From Flavobacterium enshiense (lineage in GTDB: Bacteria > Bacteroidota > Bacteroidia > Flavobacteriales > Flavobacteriaceae), in NCBI RefSeq assembly GCF_022836875.1, contig NZ_CP090376.1, positions 2,108,001 through 2,172,000 on the forward strand: a stretch of DNA of 64,000 bases, in the 5' to 3' direction. The notes under the pieces were generated by a model. It saw only the letters and a program-made list of their open reading frames with translations, made no database searches and had not been told where the DNA came from. This document shows, piece after piece, positions 6,719 through 15,960 of this stretch. Position 1 is the stretch's first letter. Each line of letters begins with the position of its first letter. Both the position numbers and the translations under genes were made by a program.

Positions 6719-8887
6719 TTACTTCAAATGCACATTAAAGTAATCAGCGATTTTTGCATACATGTGAATTCTGTCTCTACCTCCCACATTGTGTTCGTGG
6801 TTAGGATATAAGAAGTAATCCACCTGCTTGCCGGCTTTGATACATGCTTCGACAAAGTTCATACTCTGTTGTTGAACTACTACCGGATCCTGAGCTCCGT
6901 GAATAATCAACAATCTTCCTTTTAAGTCTTTTGCTTTATCCAATAATGAAGCTTTGGCATAACCTTCCGGATTTTCCTGAGGCGTGTCCATATAGCGCTC
7001 TCCGTACATTACTTCATAGTATTTCCAGTCGATTACCGGACCACCGGCAACACCAACTTTAAATACATTGTTCTGGCTGGTCATTAAAGAAGTAGCCATA
7101 AATCCACCAAAACTCCATCCGAAAACACCGATTTTATCAGCATCTACGAACGATTTCGATTTAAGGAATTCAATCCCTTTCATCTGATCGGCCATTTCAT
7201 TTACACCTAACTGACGGTGGTTTACATCACAGAATTTCTTTCCGCGTGCATCACTTCCACGGTTATCCAATGTAAATACCACGTATCCTTCCTGAGCCAT
7301 GTAATAATCGAAGTAACCTCCGCCGCCCATCCAACGGTTGTTTACCAATTGTGCATGCGAACCTCCGTAAACATAAAGCATTACAGGATATTTTTTAGTA
7401 GCATCAAAATTAGCAGGGTAGATGATTCTTCCGTTTAAAGGCGTTTTACCGTCTGCAGAAGTGATGGTTACCAATTCCATTTTTGGCATTTCCACTTTTC
7501 CTGTGAACGGGTTTTCAGCTTTTACTAAAGTGGTTGCTTTATTTGATTTTACGTCGATAACCGAAATTTCATTTGGAGTGGTAACATTACTGTATTGATC
7601 CAAAATCATAGTTCCGTCTGAAGAAACGGATGCATTGTGTGTTCCGGAAATCGATGTTAATTGAACTGTTTTTCCCGATTTGATATCGACCTGATATAAT
7701 TGTCTGTCTAAACCGTTGTTTGAAGTTCCGATGTAATTGATTTTTGTGTTTTTAGCATCAAAACCTAAAAAGTCTTTTACGATTACATCCTTATAAGCAA
7801 GGTTTTTCAATTGTTTACCGTCAGTGTTGTATAAATACATTTGGTTGAAACCATTGAAATCTGTCTGATAAATGAATTGGTTCGGATTATTAGGTACAAA
7901 AGTTAAAGCATGCTGAGGCTCAACCCAAGTTGCTGCTTTTTCTTCGAATAGTGTTTTTACGAAAGCTCCTGTTTTTGCATCGTATTTGTTGAATTTCAGG
8001 TGATTTTGCTCACGGTTTAATATTCCGATGAAAATGTATTTACCTGTCGGCTCCCATGAAACCATAGTCAAATACTGCTCTTTTGGTTCGCCGGTTTGAA
8101 CGGTAACTTTTTTACCTGTGGCAACATCATAAATTACAAGCGAAACATTCTCGCTCGTCATTCCAGCCATCGGGTATTTAACTTCTTTGTTTGCTGCTTC
8201 ACGCTCGTTCCAGTTAATGATAGGGTAGTTGCCCACCATGGTTTCATCTTTTCTGTAGTAAGCAAGTTGTGTTCCGGCTTCGTTCCACCACATACCGCGG
8301 TCGATACCAAATTCCTGACGGTGAACATAATCATTACCGTTCACAATTGCAGGGTTTTCATCGTTGGTTACTTCGATTATTTTTCCTGAAGCATCTGTAA
8401 TTCTGATGTTGTTACCTTTTAACCAGGCTGTATTGTTGTTTGAAGAAAATGCAGCGCTGGTGCCTTGAACATCATAAGCAATTGTGTTTGTGATTTGCTT
8501 AGAAGCTACATCGTAAATCACTTTATAATTGTTTTTTTTACCAGCTATTTCGGTTTCAAATGAATTGGTGGTTTTCCAGTTAATTGAAACAGGAAATGTT
8601 CTAACCGAAAACTCTTCGTTAGGGAATTTTGCTTTCAGAGCGCTTTCTAATTCAGCTTTTGTTGCTAACGTGGTTTCCTTCCAAGATGTTGCTGCACTTT
8701 TCTCAAATAATGTTGAAAAATCGGCACTTAAATAAGTTATTGACTTGGAGTCTTTACGCCATTGTTGCGCTGTTTGTGTGGTTGGAGCATATTTTCTTCC
8801 ACCCATTACAGTTTCTTCGATGGTCAGGTTTCGCTGGGCGAATGTCATTGATCCTGTCAGAAGAAAGAATAAAGTAAACTTTTTCAT
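6719..8887 (-). CDS. Secreted dipeptidyl peptidase IV (S9 family)
   Basis: A 722-residue serine peptidase that removes X-Pro or X-Ala dipeptides from peptide N-termini. A signal peptide (MKKFTLFFLLTGSMTFAQ) is followed by an eight-bladed beta-propeller (about residues 100-450) and a C-terminal alpha/beta hydrolase. The triad is visible: Ser592 in GWSFGGF, Asp667 in HGAQDPVV and probably His699 in PNHEHNV. The length and motifs match bacterial DPP4 enzymes such as the Porphyromonas one. It lacks a T9SS domain, so it is likely periplasmic. It probably works on peptides imported across the outer membrane. Confidence 0.92.
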   Translation of the reverse strand: MKKFTLFFLLTGSMTFAQRNLTIEETVMGGRKYAPTTQTAQQWRKDSKSITYLSADFSTLFEKSAATSWKETTLATKAELESALKAKFPNEEFSVRTFPVSINWKTTNSFETEIAGKKNNYKVIYDVASKQITNTIAYDVQGTSAAFSSNNNTAWLKGNNIRITDASGKIIEVTNDENPAIVNGNDYVHRQEFGIDRGMWWNEAGTQLAYYRKDETMVGNYPIINWNEREAANKEVKYPMAGMTSENVSLVIYDVATGKKVTVQTGEPKEQYLTMVSWEPTGKYIFIGILNREQNHLKFNKYDAKTGAFVKTLFEEKAATWVEPQHALTFVPNNPNQFIYQTDFNGFNQMYLYNTDGKQLKNLAYKDVIVKDFLGFDAKNTKINYIGTSNNGLDRQLYQVDIKSGKTVQLTSISGTHNASVSSDGTMILDQYSNVTTPNEISVIDVKSNKATTLVKAENPFTGKVEMPKMELVTITSADGKTPLNGRIIYPANFDATKKYPVMLYVYGGSHAQLVNNRWMGGGGYFDYYMAQEGYVVFTLDNRGSDARGKKFCDVNHRQLGVNEMADQMKGIEFLKSKSFVDADKIGVFGWSFGGFMATSLMTSQNNVFKVGVAGGPVIDWKYYEVMYGERYMDTPQENPEGYAKASLLDKAKDLKGRLLIIHGAQDPVVVQQQSMNFVEACIKAGKQVDYFLYPNHEHNVGGRDRIHMYAKIADYFNVHLK

Positions 8888-9092
8888 TGTTTGATTAAAT
8901 AATTTGATGGCTAATTTATATAAAGTTTATAATCTGATGTGGTAAAGGAATCCTAAAAATCAATTCTTATGTAAAATAGTTACAATTTTAACAAAATTGT
9001 TATAATGTGCAATTAAATATCAGGTGTTTAGTGAGTTATTTGTAATAAAAAAATGTTAATTTTAAAATTGTAAAATCTTAAATAAGAATAAG

Positions 9093-12080
9093 ATGGGAAA
9101 AAACTTTACTCGAATCGTGTTTCTTTTGTTTTTTCTTTTTCTGTCTATTCCAGGCAGATTAATGGCACAAATAAATTGTGAAACACCTGCTAACTTAACG
9201 GCAGCGAATATCAGTCCGACAGGAGCGGTACTTTATATAGGGACTACTGCGAACGCGGGGACATACAATATTCGTTACCATGGTCCGGGAACTACGACTT
9301 GGACTACACTGAACCATGTCATCGTTCCGTTTCAATTAGGAAATTTGATATGCAACACCGCCTATGAATGGCAGGCACAACGAGTTTGTGGTGTGACGCC
9401 TAATAATGCACCTATTTTAAGTGCATGGTCTTTAGGGTCAGCATTTACTACTTCAGCTTGCTCAACGCCAACTTGTCCGGTACCTACCAATTTGCACGCA
9501 ACAAACATTAGTCAGAATGGGGCTGTACTTTCTTTGGGAGTTGATGCAACAAATGGAGTGTATAACATTCGTTATCACGGTCCAAATTCTACAAACTGGA
9601 TTACTGTTAATAACGTAGCGATTCCTTATCAACTGGGTGATTTAACATGTGGTACTGCTTATGAGTGGCAAATGCAACAAGTGTGTGGTACTTCGGCTGG
9701 TACAGCTAATTTAAGTGCGTGGTCTGTCGGATCTGCGTTTACTACGATGGCCTGTACTACACCAACACCATGTCTGGTTCCGACTAATTTAACAGCAACA
9801 AACATCAGTCAAACGGGAGCTGTCCTTCATTTTGGAACGAATGCAACTTCCGGAAGATATAACATTCGTTATCATGGTCCGAATTCCACAACATGGGTTA
9901 CTGTAAACAATGTTACGGTTCCATTCCAGTTAGGCAATTTGACTTGCCATACAACTTACGAATGGCAGGCGCAACAGATTTGTTCTATTACCGGTGCTAC
10001 AAATTATAATCTAAGTGATTGGTCAGTTGAAGCAGTGTTTACAACAGCTGCCTGTCCGGCACCATCATGTCCTGTTCCTACTTATTTGTCAACTACGAAT
10101 ATCAGCCAAACAGGTGCAGTACTTAATTTAGGTACTCTTGCGAATACCGGAATTTTCAATATCCGTTATCGCGTTCCGAATGCTGCAAACTGGATTGTTA
10201 TCAATAATGTTATGATGCCGTACCAGCTGCATGAATTGACTTGTCATACGGCATATGAATGGCAAGCACAGAAAATTTGCTCTAACGCGGATAATTCCAC
10301 GATTATTTTAAGCGAGTGGTCTGCACCACTACCTTTCAGTACGACTGGGTGTCCGGTTTCTAATTGTCCGGTTCCTACTAATTTATCAGCAACAAATATT
10401 AGTCAATCAGGTGCAGTACTTAATGTAGGAACTACAAGCAATCCGGGAGTGTACAACATCCGTTATCATGGTCCAAATTCCACAACATGGATTACTGTTA
10501 ATAATGTTACAATGCCTTATCAATTGGGTAATTTGACTTGTCATGCAGTTTATGAATGGCAGGTACAAAGAGTTTGTGCCAATTCAGCAGGAACACCAGG
10601 TGCTTTAAGTGATTGGTCAACAGGGGCAGCTTTTACTACAGCTAATTGTCCAACGACTACTTGTCCTGTGCCGACTTATTTGTCAACTACAAATATTAGC
10701 CAAACAGGTGCAGTACTTAATTTAGGTACTCTTGCGAATACCGGAATTTTCAATATCCGTTATCGTGTTCCGAATGCTGCAAACTGGATTGTTATCAATA
10801 ATGTTACGATGCCTCATCAATTACATGGGTTGACTTGTCATACAGGTTACGAATGGCAAGCACAAAAAGTTTGTACTAATGCAGATAATTCCACAGCTAT
10901 TTTGAGCAATTGGTCTACAGCAGTGGCTTTCACAACAACTGCTTGTTCTGATCCTGCACCATGTTCAGTTCCGACTAATTTGGCAGCATCAAATATCACC
11001 CAAACCGGAGCTGTGCTTCATTTTGGAAGCAGTACAGTGACTGGAAGGTATAACATCCGTTATCATGGTCCAAACTCTACAACTTGGATTATGCTTAACA
11101 ATGTTACGGTTCCGTTCCAGTTGGGTAATTTAACTTGCCATACTACTTATGAATGGCAGGCGCAACAGATTTGTGCTACTCCGGGAACTGTAAACAATAA
11201 CTTAAGTCCTTGGTCAGTTGGAGCAGCATTCACAACATCTGCTTGTCCCGACACGGCTTGTCCTTCGCCGACTAATTTAACAGCAACGAATATCGGTCCA
11301 AATGGAGCAGTGCTTCATTTTGGAACGACTGCAACTGATGGAAGATATAACATCCGTTACCATGGCCCGAATTCCACAACCTGGATTACATTGAACAATG
11401 TTGCTGTTCCGTTCCAATTAAAAGAATTGAGATGCAATACAAGATATGAATGGCAGGCACAGAAGATTTGCGGCACAACGGCTAGCGGGGCACTTGCTTT
11501 AAGTCCGTGGTCTGTTGGAGCTGTATTTGCAACGGGTGATTGTCCGGCGCCAGCTTGTCCGGTTCCGACTAATTTATCTGCAATAAATATCAGTCAAAAT
11601 GGAGCATTACTTCAATGGAATGGTGTTGCAGGTGTAGCTGCTTATATTGTTCGATACAAGCCGGCTTATAGTGATGCGGCGTTTACAACTGTTACATCGA
11701 CAACCAATTCGGTTCAAATTGGTAATTTGACTCTTGGAGCAGTTTATGTATGGCAGGTGTCGGCTGTTTGTGCTAATGGAACTACTTTAGCCGCTAACTG
11801 GTCGATGGAATCTAGATTTGTGACTCGTTCTCAGTTGTTGGCATACCCTAATCCTGGTAATGGAACGGTTTCTGTTTCTTATTCTTCAAACAAAGTAGCT
11901 CCAGTTCAGGTTAAATTGTTGGATTTATACGGAAAAGAGATAATTGTACAAAACAGAGACGCTGTAGAAGGAACTAACGTATTTAATGTTAATACTTCAG
12001 AAGTGTCTGATGGATTGTATTTCATAGGAATTTATTCTGATGATGTATTGACTACTACAAAAGTTGTTATCAAACATTAG
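9093..12080 (+). CDS. T9SS-exported protein with nine fibronectin-III-like repeats
   Basis: A 995-residue cell-surface or secreted protein. A signal peptide ends near MAQ (residue 26). It is followed by nine units of about 95-100 residues, each opening with a Cys-Pro-x-Pro-Thr-x-Leu motif and Asn-Ile-Ser-Gln-x-Gly-Ala-Val-Leu. Each contains the fibronectin-III-like YNIRYHGPNSTTW and YEWQAQ strands, with paired cysteines near the strand ends. Residues from about 918 on are a type A T9SS sorting domain (AYPNPGNGTVSVSY ... GLYFIGIYSDD), removed at the cell surface. No catalytic domain is visible, so an adhesive or structural role is likely. Units 4 and 6 are nearly identical in DNA, as are large parts of 3 and 7, showing recent homogenisation. 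Confidence 0.88.
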   Translation: MGKNFTRIVFLLFFLFLSIPGRLMAQINCETPANLTAANISPTGAVLYIGTTANAGTYNIRYHGPGTTTWTTLNHVIVPFQLGNLICNTAYEWQAQRVCGVTPNNAPILSAWSLGSAFTTSACSTPTCPVPTNLHATNISQNGAVLSLGVDATNGVYNIRYHGPNSTNWITVNNVAIPYQLGDLTCGTAYEWQMQQVCGTSAGTANLSAWSVGSAFTTMACTTPTPCLVPTNLTATNISQTGAVLHFGTNATSGRYNIRYHGPNSTTWVTVNNVTVPFQLGNLTCHTTYEWQAQQICSITGATNYNLSDWSVEAVFTTAACPAPSCPVPTYLSTTNISQTGAVLNLGTLANTGIFNIRYRVPNAANWIVINNVMMPYQLHELTCHTAYEWQAQKICSNADNSTIILSEWSAPLPFSTTGCPVSNCPVPTNLSATNISQSGAVLNVGTTSNPGVYNIRYHGPNSTTWITVNNVTMPYQLGNLTCHAVYEWQVQRVCANSAGTPGALSDWSTGAAFTTANCPTTTCPVPTYLSTTNISQTGAVLNLGTLANTGIFNIRYRVPNAANWIVINNVTMPHQLHGLTCHTGYEWQAQKVCTNADNSTAILSNWSTAVAFTTTACSDPAPCSVPTNLAASNITQTGAVLHFGSSTVTGRYNIRYHGPNSTTWIMLNNVTVPFQLGNLTCHTTYEWQAQQICATPGTVNNNLSPWSVGAAFTTSACPDTACPSPTNLTATNIGPNGAVLHFGTTATDGRYNIRYHGPNSTTWITLNNVAVPFQLKELRCNTRYEWQAQKICGTTASGALALSPWSVGAVFATGDCPAPACPVPTNLSAINISQNGALLQWNGVAGVAAYIVRYKPAYSDAAFTTVTSTTNSVQIGNLTLGAVYVWQVSAVCANGTTLAANWSMESRFVTRSQLLAYPNPGNGTVSVSYSSNKVAPVQVKLLDLYGKEIIVQNRDAVEGTNVFNVNTSEVSDGLYFIGIYSDDVLTTTKVVIKH

Positions 12081-12110
12081 GAAAATTTCCCTGGAAATAT
12101 AACTCCCAAT

Positions 12111-12150
12111 AAAAAAAGTCGGTTGGAAAATAGTTCCAACCGACTTTTTT
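12111..12150 (+). terminator. Terminator of the repeat-protein gene
   Basis: The stem GTCGGTTGGAA/TTCCAACCGAC is flanked by A- and T-runs and so works on either strand. It lies about 30 bp after the stop of the 9093-12080 gene. Confidence 0.92.
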
Positions 12151-12178
12151 TATGATTTGAAAAACGCACAAAATGCAG

Positions 12179-12218
12179 AATAATAAAAAATCCGCTCATG
12201 ATTGCTCAAAAGCGGATT
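12179..12218 (-). terminator. Terminator, first copy of a 40-bp duplicated sequence
   Basis: A stem AATCCGCT/AGCGGATT with a 14-base loop and a minus-strand T-run ends the gene at 12240-13490. All 40 bases recur exactly at 13548-13587. Confidence 0.75.
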
Positions 12219-12239
12219 AATTGGTTGTGTAATTTTTGT

Positions 12240-13490
12240 TTACTTTTTAATAAACTTCTTCGTTATTTTTCCTTCGTTGGTAAAAATATCAGCAAAATAA
12301 ATACCCGCTGTCAAATCGGAGACTTCAAGATGTGAAATAGTAATATCATTCCTTTCCAGGGTTTTTATTTTCTGGCCAATACTGCTATAAATTTCAACCT
12401 TCTCTATATTTAAAGTATTGTCATGTGAAAAACTCAAAGTGCTGCTTACGGGGTTAGGGTACAGGGAGAGAGATGACTTGGCTTTAAACTCTTCTGAATT
12501 TAGATTAAGGAAATTTTTAATAATTATTACTTTGTTATTTGTTGTATTGAAAGCATAACATCCATTACCACACACTGTAATATTTTTTGCCTGTCCGTTT
12601 GCTTGAGGTATTGGTAAGCTATCTACCAATAAATAAGTTTCAGGATTATATCTCTTAAACGTAATTGCTCCGTTAGCGTCATTACTGGCAATACATACCA
12701 GTCCGGTAAAAGTGTCATAAATTGTCGGACCATTTGCGTTTGAAAAAGTTCCGGAAACGAAAGGAGAAAAGTTAAAATCGATTACAGTTCCGTTAGTAAA
12801 AAATGCCTTTTTGTTATACGCGCTAAAATTTAATCCAAATCCATGAACCAAGCTTCTTGATAAGCTTGTTTCAGTGACCCCGCCAGCGTTAATACTCATT
12901 CTTCTAAATCCATATTCCGTAGATTCATTATTATAACCTACCAGAGAAAATTCATCATCAAATTCAATTTGATTACTTCCTGAATGGTCTGGGGTGGTAG
13001 TCGCTCTCATAATTCCATTATCGTAAATCGCAACACCTTCATGTTTAGGTGAATAGCCTAAGTTTCTTCTTGCCACGGCAATTGTGTTCGGATTGTTAGG
13101 CATAACTTCAATATCTTCGGCATAAAATGCTCCTGAATAAGTATCTGAACCTAAAGAAAATTGGGTAGAGGCAGTGTTGTTTGTAGTATTGAATTTTCTT
13201 ACTGTTGAAGTTCCGTTGAAACCGCAATATATAGTCTGCCCATCTGAAGAAATTGCCATTACACTTGGCTCACTTCCAATAGGGGTTGTTCCTTCAAGTG
13301 CTGCAGTCAGTGGATTAATCCTCCCGATACTGTTGCCGTTGGTTCCATTTGCGCTTGGTACTGTAGCATAAAGTTTACTGTTATAAGTGCTGTAAACGAT
13401 ATCATTGGTAGTAATATTGACTACAGAGATTGTTTGGGCGAACCCTGTTGTATAAACGGATAGAATAAAAATAAGTAAGAATTTTTTCAT
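12240..13490 (-). CDS. T9SS-exported beta-propeller protein
   Basis: A 416-residue exported protein when started at 13490, where MKKFLLIFILSVYTTGFAQ is a clear signal peptide. An in-frame ORF extends upstream to 13568, but those 26 residues overlap the neighbour's terminator repeat and do not look like coding sequence. The central region (about 20-340) has YVTN/NHL-like propeller blades (INPLTAALEGTTPIGSEPS, SSDGQTIYCGF). The last about 75 residues are a type A T9SS sorting domain (LSLYPNPVSSTLSFSH ... AGIYFADIFTNEG). No enzyme motif is visible, so its function is unknown. Confidence 0.82.
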   Translation of the reverse strand: MKKFLLIFILSVYTTGFAQTISVVNITTNDIVYSTYNSKLYATVPSANGTNGNSIGRINPLTAALEGTTPIGSEPSVMAISSDGQTIYCGFNGTSTVRKFNTTNNTASTQFSLGSDTYSGAFYAEDIEVMPNNPNTIAVARRNLGYSPKHEGVAIYDNGIMRATTTPDHSGSNQIEFDDEFSLVGYNNESTEYGFRRMSINAGGVTETSLSRSLVHGFGLNFSAYNKKAFFTNGTVIDFNFSPFVSGTFSNANGPTIYDTFTGLVCIASNDANGAITFKRYNPETYLLVDSLPIPQANGQAKNITVCGNGCYAFNTTNNKVIIIKNFLNLNSEEFKAKSSLSLYPNPVSSTLSFSHDNTLNIEKVEIYSSIGQKIKTLERNDITISHLEVSDLTAGIYFADIFTNEGKITKKFIKK

Positions 13491-13547
13491 TTTATATATT
13501 TTTTGCGCAAATATATAAGAAAAATAAGAAAAATGTAAAGGCTTCAA

Positions 13548-13587
13548 AATAATAAAAAATCCGCTCATGATTGCTCAAAAGCGGATT
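13548..13587 (-). terminator. Terminator, second copy of the 40-bp duplicated sequence
   Basis: It is identical to 12179-12218. It lies 26 bp after the stop of the PLP-enzyme gene (13613-14842, minus) and here continues into a longer minus-strand T/A-rich tract. Confidence 0.75.
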
Positions 13588-13612
13588 TTACATTTAAACC
13601 AAAATAAACTTC

Positions 13613-14842
13613 TTAATTATTTAGAATCGAAAGTTCCTTATTTAAAATCGAAAGTTCCTCCATACATTGTTTCATCATTGTATAGGTTCTTTCAATATCA
13701 TTATCCAAACCGATTGAGAAACGAATTAATCCGTCGGTTAGACCCATTTCTTTTTGTTCGTCAAGCGGAATTTCAGAAGATGTTGAAGTTCCTGGTGCGC
13801 TGAATAAAGTTTTGTAAAACCCTAAACTCACGGCTAAGTAACCCAGGTTTCTTTCCTGCATTAATTCCATTAAAGCATTGGCGTTGTCTAATGAACCAAC
13901 ATCAATTGTCATCATACCTCCAAAACCGTATTCAGGATTAATCATGGTTTTGTAAATTTCATGACTTGGGTGTGATTTCAATCCCGGATAAACCGTTTTA
14001 ATTCCGTCTGCTTCAAATTTTTCAGCTAAATACTGTGCGTTTTGACTGTGTTGTTTTATACGGATATGAAGCGTGCGAAGGTTTTTCATTACAGACGCCG
14101 AACGCATGCTGTCCATTGTCGGACCTAATAACATACTGGCACCATCGTTTACATTTTTTAAAGCGTTGATGAATTCCTGCGAAGCACAAACCACACCGCC
14201 AACAGTATCACTGCTTCCGTTGATGTATTTTGTCAAACTGTGGATTACAATATCGGCACCTAATTTCGCAGGCGCAACCGATAATGGTGAGAACGTATTG
14301 TCTACCACCAATTTAATATTGTGTTTTTTCGCAATTTTAGCCAATGAAGCAATATCGGCTACTTCCAATAGTGGATTACTTACCGTTTCACAGTATAATA
14401 CTTTTGTGTCCGGAGTAATAGCTGCTTCAACTACATCTAATTTTGTAATATCAACAAAAGTGGTTTGTACACCCATACGTGGAGCGAAGTTCTTTAAGAA
14501 TGCATATGTTCCCCCATAAATAGTACGGCTGGATACAATATGGTCACCATTTCCGCATAATTGTAATAAAGTAGGAGTGATGGCACCCATTCCCGAAGCA
14601 GCGACGTTCGCGCTTTCAGTTCCTTCCATTGCTGCCAAAGCTTTGTCTAAGTATAAATTACTAGGAGAAGAATGACGGGAATATAAATAACAGCCTTCTG
14701 CATTACCTTCAAAGGTGTCAAACATTGTTTTTGCTGAAAGAAAAGTGTATGTTGAACTGTCAGAAATAGAAGGGTTTACGCCGCCAAATTCGCCAAAATA
14801 CTGTAAATCCTGAATTTTGTCTGCCGGATTAAATTTTTCCAT
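13613..14842 (-). CDS. Cys/Met-metabolism PLP enzyme (methionine gamma-lyase or cystathionine synthase/lyase type)
   Basis: A 409-residue fold-type I PLP enzyme of the Cys/Met metabolism family. The PLP lysine is Lys205 in HSLTKYINGSSD. The phosphate-binding SGMGAI loop and active-site YSRHSSPS are also seen. Members catalyse gamma- or beta-replacement or elimination on homoserine esters, cystathionine or methionine; the exact reaction cannot be settled from motifs. It is divergent from an Lrp/AsnC regulator starting 178 bp away, a layout typical of methionine or amino acid catabolism controlled by that regulator. The C-terminus ends in a near-perfect repeat (KELSILN twice) from a 21-bp tandem duplication just before the stop. 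Confidence 0.86.
   Translation of the reverse strand: MEKFNPADKIQDLQYFGEFGGVNPSISDSSTYTFLSAKTMFDTFEGNAEGCYLYSRHSSPSNLYLDKALAAMEGTESANVAASGMGAITPTLLQLCGNGDHIVSSRTIYGGTYAFLKNFAPRMGVQTTFVDITKLDVVEAAITPDTKVLYCETVSNPLLEVADIASLAKIAKKHNIKLVVDNTFSPLSVAPAKLGADIVIHSLTKYINGSSDTVGGVVCASQEFINALKNVNDGASMLLGPTMDSMRSASVMKNLRTLHIRIKQHSQNAQYLAEKFEADGIKTVYPGLKSHPSHEIYKTMINPEYGFGGMMTIDVGSLDNANALMELMQERNLGYLAVSLGFYKTLFSAPGTSTSSEIPLDEQKEMGLTDGLIRFSIGLDNDIERTYTMMKQCMEELSILNKELSILNN
13617..13658 (-). repeat. 21-bp tandem duplication at the end of the PLP-enzyme gene
   Basis: Two adjacent 21-bp copies differ at one base and add the residues ELSILNK and ELSILNN to the C-terminus. They keep the reading frame. Confidence 0.8.
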
Positions 14843-15020
14843 AAATAGGTATTTTTTGTATGTTGTTTCAGTTATATAGAAATCAAAATAAGTTTATTTA
14901 AGAAAAAAAATCAACCGATGTATTGATAATTAGATAATAAAACTATTAAAATTCATTTTTAAAGATGAAATTTGGATTCAGTTTGTTAAATTTGAACTTT
15001 AAACCAAAAAATAATCTCCG

Positions 15021-15479
15021 ATGACTTTTGATGCAATCGATAAAAAATTACTGAAATTACTGCAATCAGACAGTAAACAGACAACAAAAGAGCTTTCCCT
15101 GAAATTGAATCTTTCAGTTACTGCCGTGTACGAACGTATCAAAAAACTTGAAAAAGAAGGTATAATTGATAAGTACGTTGCTTTGGTCAATAGAAACAAG
15201 ATTGAAAAAGGGTTTGTGGTATTCTGTCATCTGAAATTATTACAACATACCAAAGAATTCATCAATCAGTTTGAGAAAGAAGTGGTTCAGCTGAATGAAG
15301 TTTTGGAATGCTTTCACGTAAGTGGTGATTACGATTATATTCTGAAAGTGTGCGTTAAAGACATGGAGGAATACCGCGAATTCATGGTTACAAAACTCAC
15401 TACGTTACAACATATTGGAAGTACACACAGTACTTTTATGATCGGCGAAGTAAAGAACACTACAGCTTTTTATATGTAA
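15021..15479 (+). CDS. Lrp/AsnC-family transcriptional regulator
   Basis: A 152-residue regulator of standard Lrp length. The N-terminal winged helix is MTFDAIDKKLLKLLQSD..., with the HTH at about residues 20-45 (TTKELSLKLNLSVTAVYERI). The C-terminal ligand-binding domain has the RAM signature (VLECFHVSGDYDYILKVCV). It is divergent from the Cys/Met-type PLP enzyme, so control of that gene in response to an amino acid is the natural inference. A TAAATTTG -7 box lies at 14987-14994, about 27 bp before the start codon. Confidence 0.9.
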   Translation: MTFDAIDKKLLKLLQSDSKQTTKELSLKLNLSVTAVYERIKKLEKEGIIDKYVALVNRNKIEKGFVVFCHLKLLQHTKEFINQFEKEVVQLNEVLECFHVSGDYDYILKVCVKDMEEYREFMVTKLTTLQHIGSTHSTFMIGEVKNTTAFYM

Positions 15480-15561
15480 AAGATTACATTTTTTGAAAAA
15501 TATTTGCGTGATGTAAATAAAAGATTACTTTTATACTTATTAATCAAAAAAAGTAATTTTT

Positions 15562-15759
15562 ATGAAAACAAGACTTCTAAACATTAAAGGTGTTGAAGTA
15601 CTTTCTAGAGAAAGTCAAAAAATGATTCAAGGATCCGGAAAAGGTAACCCGGATTTATCACTTTGCGGATGTTCATGCAGTGGAGCCGTTATAGGACCGG
15701 ATTATTGTGTGAAATATATAGCATGCCCGCAAGTGTATACTTGTAATGATGAGATATAA
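15562..15759 (+). CDS. Small Cys-rich peptide with a Bacteroidota-type leader (orphan natural-product or bacteriocin-like precursor)
   Basis: A 65-residue peptide with two parts. The leader MKTRLLNIKGVEVLSRESQK, then MIQGSGKG, resembles Bacteroidota peptide precursors with a conserved LxxKEQQxIxGG end; here the double-Gly site reads GSG at residues 24-26. The presumed core (about residues 27-65) has six cysteines at 35, 37, 39, 49, 55 and 61, starting with CGCSC. A double-Gly-type leader would be cleaved by a peptidase-containing ABC exporter. No such exporter or modifying enzyme is nearby. The unit is monocistronic, with a strong terminator 22 bp after the stop. Precursor status is inferred from leader form and composition. 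Confidence 0.7.
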   Translation: MKTRLLNIKGVEVLSRESQKMIQGSGKGNPDLSLCGCSCSGAVIGPDYCVKYIACPQVYTCNDEI

Positions 15760-15781
15760 TCATTTCCAATAAAATGCGAAG

Positions 15782-15809
15782 CCCTAAAAGAGATTTTAGG
15801 GTTTTTTTT
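15782..15809 (+). terminator. Terminator of the Cys-rich peptide gene
   Basis: The stem CCCTAAAA/TTTTAGGG has a four-base loop and is followed by a T-run of eight or nine. Confidence 0.92.
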
Positions 15810-15912
15810 ATGTGATTTTGTGTGATTTTTAATGCCTGGTTGAAATTCTGTCATAAAAAGAAATCATCTTTATTTTCCTAAAATAAACCGACTCGGTATA
15901 AACAAAATTCCT

Positions 15913-15920
15913 TAATTTTG
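15913..15920 (+). promoter_or_regulatory. Candidate -7 box of lpdA
   Basis: TAATTTTG matches TAnnTTTG, 41 bp before the lpdA start. No convincing -33 element is seen. Confidence 0.4.
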
Positions 15921-15960
15921 TCACTCGAATTTTTTAAAAACACATCATAAAATAAATACT

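Noticed and set aside
12240..13568. Longer start (13568) of the T9SS propeller gene
   Set aside because: The extra 26 residues come from the terminator repeat and AT-rich spacer; the signal peptide starts at 13490.
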